From NCBI GenBank assembly GCA_035295225.1, contig DATGJI010000055.1:1-64000 (forward strand): a stretch of DNA of 64,000 nt, in the 5' to 3' direction. The stretch is from Candidatus Eremiobacteraceae bacterium. Its GTDB lineage: Bacteria; Vulcanimicrobiota; Vulcanimicrobiia; Eremiobacterales; Eremiobacteraceae. The notes beneath the pieces are model-generated. The model saw nothing but the letters and a program-made list of their open reading frames with translations, made no database searches and was not told where the DNA came from. Shown piece after piece: positions 26,547-35,352 of this stretch. Each line of letters opens with the position of its first letter. The stretch's first letter is position 1. Position numbers and translations under genes: made by a program.

Positions 26547-29090
26547 TATTGCGCGGACGAGGGTCTCCACGATGCGCTGTTCAAAACCTGTGTCAGCACG
26601 AAGCCGCGCGATCGCGTCGGCTCGCGTGAAGGCGCGCCGATGCGGACGATCAGCTTCCATCGCCGCGAGCACGTCGATAACGGCTAGCACCTTGCCGAGC
26701 TCCGAGATCTGATCGCCGCGCAGCCCGCGCGGATAACCGGAGCCGTCAATGCGTTCGTGATGGAAAGCCAACGCTTCAGCGGCTGCGGCGCCGTCGGGAT
26801 AGCCGCGCAACAGTTCCGAGCCTCGCTCGACATGGGTCTGAACCAGCGTTCGCTCCGCGTCGTCAAGGACGCCGGGTTTCGCGAACACGCGCCCTGGTAG
26901 CGCGAGTTCACCGACATCGACGAGAGTGGCTGCCTGTAGCAGCGTCTCGGTCGTCTTCGGGTCCAATCCGGCAGCGCCGGCATACGCTGTCGCAAAGCGA
27001 TGCATCGTACGCATGTGCTCGCGACGGCGCCGGCCGCTGTTCGCGATCACGCTGACCAACGCCAAGAAGGGCGTAAGGGCGGCTCCCGGCGTCCATTCGA
27101 GCACGTCGTCGCCCGATCGGCGCGCGCGCTCGCCGCGTTTGTCCGCGTAAAGCGCGGCATCTGCCGAAGCGACGAGCTGCTCCAGATTATCCGCGTCCTC
27201 GGGGTACGCACCAAAGCCGATCGAGAGCGAGATGGGGACGGGGGAATGGCCGCCGTGCCTCACGGGGCGCGCCTCGACGTCCGCGCGAAGTCGCTCGACG
27301 AACGCTCGCGCCGCATCGCCGTCGGCTCCGGGCAGAATCGCGCAGAACTCGTCGCCGCCGAAGCGCCCGACGACGTCGCTTCCGCGAGCCACGGCATGCA
27401 AGGAACCGGCCACCACTTTGAGCACGGCGTCTCCGAACTGGTGGCCGTACGAATCGTTGATCCCCTTGAACTGATCCACGTCCATCATCAGCAACGCAAG
27501 CCGTCCGTGTTCGCGCTGTGCCCGCTTGAGTTCGAAACTCAGTCGATCCAGCAGCGTCTGCTTGTTGGGAAGTCCCGTCAAGGCGTCGTGATCGGCGCGA
27601 AGTTTTGCCCGCTCGTAGAGGGTCGCGTTGCGCACCGCAACGGCCGACTGTTCTGCGATCGCGGTCAACAGCTCGACATGGCGGTCGCTATACGCGGACT
27701 GCGCATACGATTGAACCGCGAGCGCGCCGATGATCTCGCCGCCGATGGTCAAAGGCACGGCGAGGACGGATTGAACTTTGACCACGCCTTCTCCGACCGC
27801 CGTCTGCGTCAGCCGCTCGCGCTCCGCGATGTTCGCCACGAGCACGGGCGCACCGGTCTCGAACACGCGCCCGACGATCGTTCCTTCGATCGGATAACGT
27901 TGCGGCGGAAACTCCCGGTCGCCTTCGACGAGGTACTCGAGCGTGACGGTGTGCGCTTCGCCGGCGAACGCGACCATGAAGAGCGGTGCATCGATCACGC
28001 GGCGCACTTGATCTTTTATCTTGCCGAAAAGGCCGCGCAAGTCCAACTCCGAGGTCAGCGCGCGCGCCACTTCCACGATGAGGTTCAAGTCTGCCGCGCG
28101 GCGCGCGCTCGCGCGCGTATTGGCGGCGTTCTCAACCGCTATCGCAGCCTGCTCCGAGACGGCGACGAAGAGATCCACATCCGCGTCGCTGTAGGCGTTC
28201 GACTTCGTCGTCTGCACGCACATGAGCCCGATGACTCGATTGGCGAGCTTCAGCGGCGCGAAAATCGCCGAGACCGGATCCGGCGTGCCCGTGAAGTTGC
28301 GGCTATCATACGGCAGCCAGTCCTCGAGCTGCCTGAACACCTTTGCGGCCGCGTTTTCGATGACCGCGCGCCCGATTTCAGTGAGTCTGATGCGCATCCC
28401 GCGCGCGGCGGCGTGCCCATGCTCGACGCAATAGACGATCTCGAGCTCTTCTCCGGCGTCGTCGAGAAGCCCGGCCCAGAAGATCGACGCATCCATCGCG
28501 CGGCCGATGTGGGCGTGGAACTTTCCGAAGAGCGCCTCAACGTCTGACTCGTTCGCAAGCGTACGCGAAGTCGCGAGCAGGAGCGATCGCGCGCGCGAAG
28601 CGGCGTTTTCCGCGCGCTCGCGCTGCATCGCATCGAGCCGATGTCCGATGAGCACGGCGGCGGTCTCGGCGATGGCGAGCGCGCCAGGCGCGAACGATCC
28701 ATCGCTCTGGGCCACGCAGAACCCGCGCAGCGTTCCACCGACGTAGAGCGGCGCAGCGAGTGCCGCGGGCCGCTTCGGGGCCGGCAGCGAGGATTGGACG
28801 CCGGCGAAAAGCTGCGGCTGAGCGCTCGTCAGCGCGAACGCGAGCATGTGCGAATCGAGCGGGCCCGGATTTGGATCGCTCATGTCACCATGATAGCGGT
28901 AGCGCACCGGACTCGACGGATCGTCGCCGAACGTCGCGATGGTGAACTTTCGGAAGCCGAACGCCGCCAGCTCGGTGTGCAAAGCGGCAAACGCGGCATC
29001 GCCGCGGACGCGCGCGAACACGCGCGCCAGCCGAAGAAAGGACGGCTCGTCGTCGTGTTGATGAGGGTCGGTGACGCCGCTCACGGTCAT
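26541..29090 (-). CDS. GAF-GAF-GAF-GGDEF-HD-GYP-like c-di-GMP signalling protein
   Basis: An 849-residue paralogue of the protein at 19.5-21.9 kb with a complete N-terminus: a short sensor region with PVRYRYHGDMSD, a GAF-like segment, two GAF domains (about 165-320, 330-480), GGDEF and HD-GYP-like domains. GRFGGDEFCAIL has the cyclase motif with an upstream RGSD inhibitory site. The HD motif is replaced by LVDVGEL, while HHERIDGSGYPRG is present, the same loss as in the paralogue. It likely makes c-di-GMP and senses or fails to degrade it with the C-terminal domain. The gene's final codons come from a repeat element. Confidence 0.88.
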   Translation of the reverse strand: MTVSGVTDPHQHDDEPSFLRLARVFARVRGDAAFAALHTELAAFGFRKFTIATFGDDPSSPVRYRYHGDMSDPNPGPLDSHMLAFALTSAQPQLFAGVQSSLPAPKRPAALAAPLYVGGTLRGFCVAQSDGSFAPGALAIAETAAVLIGHRLDAMQRERAENAASRARSLLLATSRTLANESDVEALFGKFHAHIGRAMDASIFWAGLLDDAGEELEIVYCVEHGHAAARGMRIRLTEIGRAVIENAAAKVFRQLEDWLPYDSRNFTGTPDPVSAIFAPLKLANRVIGLMCVQTTKSNAYSDADVDLFVAVSEQAAIAVENAANTRASARRAADLNLIVEVARALTSELDLRGLFGKIKDQVRRVIDAPLFMVAFAGEAHTVTLEYLVEGDREFPPQRYPIEGTIVGRVFETGAPVLVANIAERERLTQTAVGEGVVKVQSVLAVPLTIGGEIIGALAVQSYAQSAYSDRHVELLTAIAEQSAVAVRNATLYERAKLRADHDALTGLPNKQTLLDRLSFELKRAQREHGRLALLMMDVDQFKGINDSYGHQFGDAVLKVVAGSLHAVARGSDVVGRFGGDEFCAILPGADGDAARAFVERLRADVEARPVRHGGHSPVPISLSIGFGAYPEDADNLEQLVASADAALYADKRGERARRSGDDVLEWTPGAALTPFLALVSVIANSGRRRREHMRTMHRFATAYAGAAGLDPKTTETLLQAATLVDVGELALPGRVFAKPGVLDDAERTLVQTHVERGSELLRGYPDGAAAAEALAFHHERIDGSGYPRGLRGDQISELGKVLAVIDVLAAMEADRPHRRAFTRADAIARLRADTGFEQRIVETLVRAIM

Positions 29091-29168
29091 ACTTGATATA
29101 TCGGCCGTAACGGGTGCAGGCTTTGCCCGGTCACTATATCAACGCGGACGACGACGAGAGGGGCACGC

Positions 29169-29375
29169 TTGACCGAGATCTACCTGTTCTGCACGCGATG
29201 CGCATCGGAAGTGACCGAAGAGGCATGGGCCTGCGAGACGTGCGGCCGGGACACGATCGATGCCGCGTTGGTCGCCCTCGGCAAACCAAAACGCGCGCTG
29301 TTGAAACGTGCCAAGGCGGACACGACTACGAAGCTCGGCGGCGCCTCGCCGCCGATGCGCCGCCCATCGCTCTAA
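29169..29375 (+). CDS. Small zinc-ribbon-like protein
   Basis: 68 residues with two CxxC knuckles, FCTRC and CETC, 13 residues apart in a short N-terminal region, typical of a zinc ribbon. The rest is Lys/Arg-rich. TTG start with GAGGGGC about seven bases upstream. Convergent with the metallo-beta-lactamase gene. Family not recognised; a nucleic-acid or protein contact role is possible. Confidence 0.55.
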   Translation: MTEIYLFCTRCASEVTEEAWACETCGRDTIDAALVALGKPKRALLKRAKADTTTKLGGASPPMRRPSL

Positions 29376-29383
29376 CGGACGAG

Positions 29384-30028
29384 CTAGACCTCTTCTGTTC
29401 GAACGAGAAACGGATTCGTGTCGCGCTCGTGACCGATCGTGGTATCCGGACCATGGCCGCATATGACAGGCCAGTCCTCCGGCAGCGTCAAGAGCCGCGT
29501 GCGAATAGACGTTATGATCGCGTCGAACGAACCGCCCCAAAGATCCGTACGTCCGATGCTGCCGTTGAAGAGCGTGTCGCCGGCGATGACGAGCGGCGAA
29601 TCCGTGTGTGCGACGAATGTCACGCTGCCGGGCGAATGGCCGGGTGTGTGCACGACGTCGAGGCCTTGGGCGCCGAATTCGACTCGGCCCCCGTCTTCGA
29701 GATAGCGATCGATCGTCGTCTCTGGAGGCGACGGCACGCCGAGCCATCGGGCTTGCTCGCTCAGAATGCGGTAGATCTCCAGATCGGCTTCGTGAAGCAT
29801 AGCCGGCGCGCCGGTAATATCTTTAAGCGTGGCCATGGCGCCGACGTGGTCGATGTGGGCATGCGTCGCGACGATGGCGACGACTTTCAGAGCATGACGC
29901 CGTAAGACGGTTCCGATCCGGTCCACTTCATCGCCCGGATCGACGACCACGGCAGACTTGGTCGCTTCGTCCCCGAGCACGACGCAATTGCACCCTAGCA
30001 AGCCGACCGGGAAATGCTCGACGATCAT
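29384..30028 (-). CDS. MBL-fold metallo-hydrolase (glyoxalase II-like)
   Basis: 214 residues with the complete metal set: THAHIDHVGA (HxHxDH), TPGHSPGS, the Asp in IAGDTLFNGSIGRTDL, and ICGHGPDTTIGHE near the C-terminus. The N-terminal FPVGLLGCNCVVL with VVVDPGDE is typical of the glyoxalase II/YcbL group, which hydrolyse thioesters. The ATG at 30028 (MIVEHFPVG) is the natural family start; the frame further upstream runs through the divergent LuxE gene. 59 bases separate the two. Confidence 0.88.
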   Translation of the reverse strand: MIVEHFPVGLLGCNCVVLGDEATKSAVVVDPGDEVDRIGTVLRRHALKVVAIVATHAHIDHVGAMATLKDITGAPAMLHEADLEIYRILSEQARWLGVPSPPETTIDRYLEDGGRVEFGAQGLDVVHTPGHSPGSVTFVAHTDSPLVIAGDTLFNGSIGRTDLWGGSFDAIITSIRTRLLTLPEDWPVICGHGPDTTIGHERDTNPFLVRTEEV

Positions 30029-30087
30029 TCGACGACGGCAATTCTGGAAAGGTGCGGCCCGCCCCCCGTGCAAGTGTGCCGCGCACC

Positions 30088-31206
30088 ATGACCTTTGCCC
30101 CAACTGCAGACCACCGCGACGAGATCGCGCGCTCGCTCGATGAACGGATCGCCCGGTACATGACGGGCGCACCGGACGACGACGAATTCGAACGCGTGGC
30201 GCGCAAGCTCTTCGCGTACCAATACGAGCGCAACGCACCGTACCGCGCGTTCTGCGACCGCATGGGTCGACGGCCTGGGGACGTCGCCGGCTGGCGCGAC
30301 GCGCCGCCGATCTCTGCGGCATCCTTCGGCGAGGCGCGGCTCGCGTGCTTTCCGGCCGAGCGCAGCGCCTTCGCGTTTGTCTCGAGCGGAACCACGTCGA
30401 GCGGGCGCGCATCGCGGCACGAACTCGATGCGGCGGCGTTGTATACGACGTCCCTCGAGACGCACTATCGGACGATGGTGCTGCCGGATGCCGCCGGCAT
30501 GCGGCATATCTTCCTCGCGCCGCCGTTCCAAGAGGCCCCGCATTCGTCGCTCTCTTTTATGCTCAGCGCACTCGCCGCGCGCTTTGGATCGCGCGAGAGC
30601 GGCTTTTTTCTTCGTGGTGATTCACTTGAGATGGCGGACCTCGCGCGTGCACTTCGCTCCGTCGAGCCGTGCGTTGTTTTCGGCACCGCGTTCGCCTTCG
30701 TCCATCTCTTCGATCGCTGCCGAATGGAAGGCAAACGCTACCGCCTGCCGCAGGGAAGCCGCATCGTCGAGACCGGCGGATTCAAAGGAAAGTCCCGAGA
30801 GGTCGAGCGCGACGTATTATATGGATGGTTTGAAGAGTACCTCGGCGTGCCGAGATCGTTCTGCGTCTCCGAATACGGGATGTGCGAACTCGGCAGCCAG
30901 TGGTATGACGCCAACATCGCGGATGAAGTCGCCGGCAACTATCGGCGAGAACATGTCAAGGTCGGCCCGCATTGGACGCGCGCGATCATCGTCGATCCCG
31001 TGACCGCGGAAGAGCTTCCGGCCGGCGCGCCAGGGTTGCTTCGCGTCTACGATCTGAGCAACCGCGGCTCGGTCGCGTCCATCCTCACCGGCGACTTGGC
31101 TCGCACGCGAGACGGCGGGATCGAGATCATCGGGCGCAATCCCGGCGCGCCGCCCAAGGGCTGCAGCATCGCAGCCGATGCGATACTGAGCGTGACCGAT
31201 TCATGA
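30088..31206 (+). CDS. LuxE-like acyl-protein synthetase
   Basis: 372 residues of the LuxE (PF04443) family, relatives of acyl-adenylate enzymes that activate a fatty acid with ATP and hold it as a thioester. FVSSGTTSSGRAS is the nucleotide-binding segment, VFGTAFAFVHLFD and GGFKGKSREVERD follow, FCVSEYGMCELGSQ is the acid-rich adenylation core, and NRGSVASILTGDLARTRDGG the C-terminal hinge. The ATG overlaps no gene upstream; its stop overlaps the next gene as ATGA. With LuxC it should form a fatty-acid reductase, as in bioluminescence, but no luciferase is here. Confidence 0.83.
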   Translation: MTFAPTADHRDEIARSLDERIARYMTGAPDDDEFERVARKLFAYQYERNAPYRAFCDRMGRRPGDVAGWRDAPPISAASFGEARLACFPAERSAFAFVSSGTTSSGRASRHELDAAALYTTSLETHYRTMVLPDAAGMRHIFLAPPFQEAPHSSLSFMLSALAARFGSRESGFFLRGDSLEMADLARALRSVEPCVVFGTAFAFVHLFDRCRMEGKRYRLPQGSRIVETGGFKGKSREVERDVLYGWFEEYLGVPRSFCVSEYGMCELGSQWYDANIADEVAGNYRREHVKVGPHWTRAIIVDPVTAEELPAGAPGLLRVYDLSNRGSVASILTGDLARTRDGGIEIIGRNPGAPPKGCSIAADAILSVTDS

Positions 31207-32364
31207 CGAGCGGCGGCGTTGCGGTCGATTCGCTCGCAGCGGCATCTTCCAGGTTCGTCGACGAATGGCGTGACGCCGGTTCAGCGGTTCGGCGCGAAGC
31301 GCGCGCGCGGCTTTCCGGCGGTCTCTGGTCGGAGCCGGTCATCGAGCAAGCGCTCGACAACGCGTTTCACGCGTGGGATGGGGCGCGCGTTCGCGAGACC
31401 GTTCAAGACCTTCGCGCTCACAGCTTTCCACATCCGCTGCGCGCGCTCGTCATCCTTCCCGGCAACGTCATCGGTCCGGCGCTGCACGCAGCGCTGAGCG
31501 CCGCGATGACCGGAACTCGCGTGCTCCTGAAAGCTGCGAGCACGGAAAGCGTCCTCGCCGATATCGTCGAGCGGCAGTGGAACGTCATCGGAGCGCCGCT
31601 CGCGGGGACGCTGCAGGCGCTTTCGTGGAAGGGCGGCGATGTCGATGCCGAGGCGCGTGCGGTCTCTGAAGCGGATATCGTCATCGCATTCGGAAGCGAC
31701 GCGACGCTCGAGGCCGTTCGAAGCAGGCTTCCGTCCGGCAAGCGATTCAAAGGGCACGGCACCTTGTACAGCGCCGGCGTCGTCTCACCGAATGCAGACC
31801 TGACGACCGCCGCCGAGGGAGCCGCGCTCGACGTTTGCGTGTTCGATCAGGCCGGCTGCATGTCGCCGCAGACGATCTACGTCGTGGGAGACGCTTCGCG
31901 CGCGCTTCGTTTCGCCGCCGCTCTCGATGCCGCGATGGAGCAAGCGCGACTCCGCTTGCCGCGCACGGCGGCGTCGCCAGAGGAGGCTGCAGCAAGCGCC
32001 GACGTGTTGCGTCGCGCGTACGTCACCGCGCTGCCCGCTGCCACGCATGGCCTCGCGGCGATACTCAGCGGCCCCGACAACAATGGCGCGCCCGACCATC
32101 TCATCGTCGTCGAACCGCAGGGGCCGCCCACGAACCACGGGTTCGGACGGATCGCCGTTGTCAAACCGCTGGAGTTCGGAAGGGAACCGGTGTTGACGAA
32201 GCCGATCGAGCGGCTCGGCGTCGCGGGCACGGCTGCCGACGAGATAGCTCGCGCGCTCTGGGGCGATCGCGACGAGCTCGTCGGCACGTGCGTGACGCTC
32301 GGGACCATGCAGCAGCCGGCCGCACTTAAACCCGACCCGCTGGAGTTCACCGCTGTGAGATCCG

Positions 32365-32375
<11 letters not shown>
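31203..32375 (+). CDS. LuxC-like acyl-CoA/acyl-protein reductase
   Basis: 390 residues of the PF05893 (LuxC) aldehyde dehydrogenase-like family that reduces an acyl thioester with NADPH to an aldehyde. LRALVILPGNVIGPALHAAL is the typical nucleotide-binding region, FGSDATLEAVRSRLP and KGHGTLYSAGVVS follow, and FDQAGCMSPQTIYV carries the likely acyl-accepting Cys. The C-terminus has VGTCVTLGTMQQ. The start ATG at 31203 overlaps the LuxE stop; codons upstream in the long frame are LuxE shadow. It overlaps the aminotransferase gene by 11 bases, so the three are one translational unit. Confidence 0.85.
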
Positions 32376-33672
<1,297 letters not shown>

Positions 33673-33713
33673 AGTTATCCACAATTTCTTTGCAAAACGA
33701 ACGAACATTCGTC

Positions 33714-33742
33714 TTGTATGTTGCGCGCGCCGTACGTATACT
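33714..33742 (+). promoter_or_regulatory. Promoter of the candidate ncRNA
   Basis: TTGTAT (33714-33719), a 17-base spacer, TATACT (33737-33742). The -10 is near consensus, the -35 matches TTG only. Transcription would start around 33749, just before the first hairpin. Confidence 0.55.
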
Positions 33743-33748
33743 TCACAT

Positions 33749-34005
33749 ACACCGACCGCGCGGTGCCGAGACGCAAAGCACACAACGGATGCTGCGATTG
33801 CAATCGCAGAGAGCGGAACGACTCGGAAATGGCACCCCTGCCGTTGGGGATCCGGCTCCCGCCGGATGATGGACCTGGGGATCGCGTCCCAGTGAAGCCT
33901 ACGCTGAGCGGATAGAAGGTCCGGAACCTTCCTTTCGAAAGCGCGGCGACAGCGCCATCGGCCAATCAGAGAACGGCCGAGCCGAAAGGCTCGGCTGTTT
34001 CTGTT
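33749..34005 (+). ncRNA. Candidate structured RNA with its own promoter and terminator
   Basis: A run of stable hairpins follows the promoter: CACCG..CGGTG near 33750-33765; a perfect 18-base palindrome at 33792-33809 (CTGCGATTG/CAATCGCAG); CCCC..GGGG at 33835-33849; ATCCGG..CCGGAT at 33850-33867; CTGGG..CCCAG at 33875-33892; and a GC-rich terminator at the end. No reading frame with a ribosome binding site spans it. I could not match it to 6S, tmRNA, RNase P, SRP or the common riboswitches. It ends 18 bases before the MFS gene start, so it could be an independent sRNA or an attenuating leader for that exporter. Confidence 0.6.
33972..34005 (+). terminator. Strong intrinsic terminator of the ncRNA
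   Basis: Core arms GCCGAGCC and GGCTCGGC around a GAAA tetraloop (33976-33995), extendable by AAC pairing with GTT to a ~12-bp stem, followed by a T-rich tail. It lies directly before the MFS start, and so can also control read-through. Confidence 0.8.
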
Positions 34006-34023
34006 CAGAACGCAAGCGTCCAA

Positions 34024-35295
34024 GTGTCATTCACGCAAGCGCCCGCCGAAATCGTTGAACCCGAGATCCATGAACGCCCGGCCGTTCGTTTCGGCGCTTT
34101 CGCGTTTCGCGATTTCCGTTTGCTCTGGTTCGGTCTGCTGGTCTCCAACATCGGCTCGTGGATGCAGATGTTGGCGCAGGGCTGGCTTGTGGTGCAACTT
34201 GCCAACGGAGCATCCGAAGGCGCCTTCTACCTGGGCCTTGTGGGCCTTGTGCGCGCGGCTCCGGTATTATTGCTCTCGGGCATCGCCGGCGCTCTCGCCG
34301 ACCGGCTGAATCGCAAGCGAATCCTCGCCTTCACCCAGACCACAATGGGGCTGTCGGCGCTCGTCCTCGGCATTCTGGTGGATTTCCACCTCGTGCGCAT
34401 TTGGCACGTGCTGATCATGGCGGCGGTCTCCGCAGGCGCGAACGCGTTCGACGCTCCGACGCGTCAGGCGATGCTGCCGCAATTGGTCGGCAAGAAAGAA
34501 CTCGTGAGCGCAATCGGCCTGAATTCTGCCGCATTCAACGGCCCCGCGTTAGTGGGCCCGGCCATCGGCGGGTTAGTCGTGGCCGCGGTCGGCATATCGC
34601 CGTGCTTCTATATCAACGCGGCCTCGTTCGCGGCTGTGCTCGTCGCGCTCTGGATGATGCGCCCGCATCCGGCCTCCGAGAGGCTGCGCGAGACGAGCGT
34701 GTGGCGCGACGCAGCCGACGGGTTCGCATACGTCGCATCGCACCCTAGCGTGCGCCCGATCTTTGCTTTGCTGGCACTGGTCGGACTCGTCGCTCGGCCT
34801 TATTTGCAGCTATTGCCCGGATTTGTGAAGAGCGTGTTGGTGGGCGGCCCGCAGGCGCTCGGCATCGTCATGGCGGCGGCGGGCGGCGGCGCACTAAGCG
34901 GCTCGATCGTAACGGCGATGATGGGTCGATCGCAAAGGCGAGGAACGATCATGCTCTCAATGGCCGTCGTCGCCGGGATATCGCTCGCGTGGCTATCGTT
35001 TACCAGGTCGGTAGGGCCTGCTTGTCTCGCGCTTATCGTGCTCGGCGCCTCAATCATGCTCTTCATGGGCATGGCCAACACCCTCATCCAGACGAATACG
35101 TCTGTCGCGCTGCGCGGCCGCGTGATGTCCATCTACACGATGACGGTCTTGGGGTTCATGCCGCTCGGATCAGGGCTGCTCGGCTGGGCGGCCAGCCTCT
35201 CATCGCTGCCGTTGACCTTTGCGGTCGCCGGAACGCTCGTGGTGGTTGCGTCGGTCTTCGCGGCGTGGCGCTCGAACGTGCGCGTGCTGGGATAG
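34024..35295 (+). CDS. Major facilitator superfamily exporter
   Basis: 423 residues with about 12 hydrophobic segments and a cytosolic ~30-residue start ahead of FRDFRLLWFGLLVSNIGSW. The inter-helix ADRLNRKRIL is the MFS motif A between helices 2 and 3, and NAFDAPTRQAMLPQLV is typical of the EntS/MFS_3 group of exporters. The GTG start at 34024 sits right after a terminator-like hairpin. The cargo is unknown. A leader-RNA that stops transcription in front of a pump is a common way to induce it by its substrate. Confidence 0.87.
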   Translation: MSFTQAPAEIVEPEIHERPAVRFGAFAFRDFRLLWFGLLVSNIGSWMQMLAQGWLVVQLANGASEGAFYLGLVGLVRAAPVLLLSGIAGALADRLNRKRILAFTQTTMGLSALVLGILVDFHLVRIWHVLIMAAVSAGANAFDAPTRQAMLPQLVGKKELVSAIGLNSAAFNGPALVGPAIGGLVVAAVGISPCFYINAASFAAVLVALWMMRPHPASERLRETSVWRDAADGFAYVASHPSVRPIFALLALVGLVARPYLQLLPGFVKSVLVGGPQALGIVMAAAGGGALSGSIVTAMMGRSQRRGTIMLSMAVVAGISLAWLSFTRSVGPACLALIVLGASIMLFMGMANTLIQTNTSVALRGRVMSIYTMTVLGFMPLGSGLLGWAASLSSLPLTFAVAGTLVVVASVFAAWRSNVRVLG

Positions 35296-35352
35296 GACTT
35301 TAGCGACGCGTTGTGCCGCGTCGATCCAACCCAGCCGACGTTGTGGAATACA

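Noticed and set aside
27000-28547. A 515-codon plus-strand open frame opposite the GAF-GGDEF gene
   Set aside because: Antisense shadow; its composition (Arg/Asp/His) and lack of motifs match the complement of the real gene. The same holds for long frames at 20373-21803 and 14119-15093.
30972-31202. N-terminal extension of the LuxC gene to 30972
   Set aside because: The extra ~77 codons are LuxE sequence in another frame; the ATG overlapping the LuxE stop is the natural start.
33740-33800. GEMM-I (c-di-GMP riboswitch)-like ACGCAAAGC string in the ncRNA
   Set aside because: Only nine bases match; the second helix, the tetraloop receptor and other conserved positions are missing, and such a match occurs by chance in this length of DNA.
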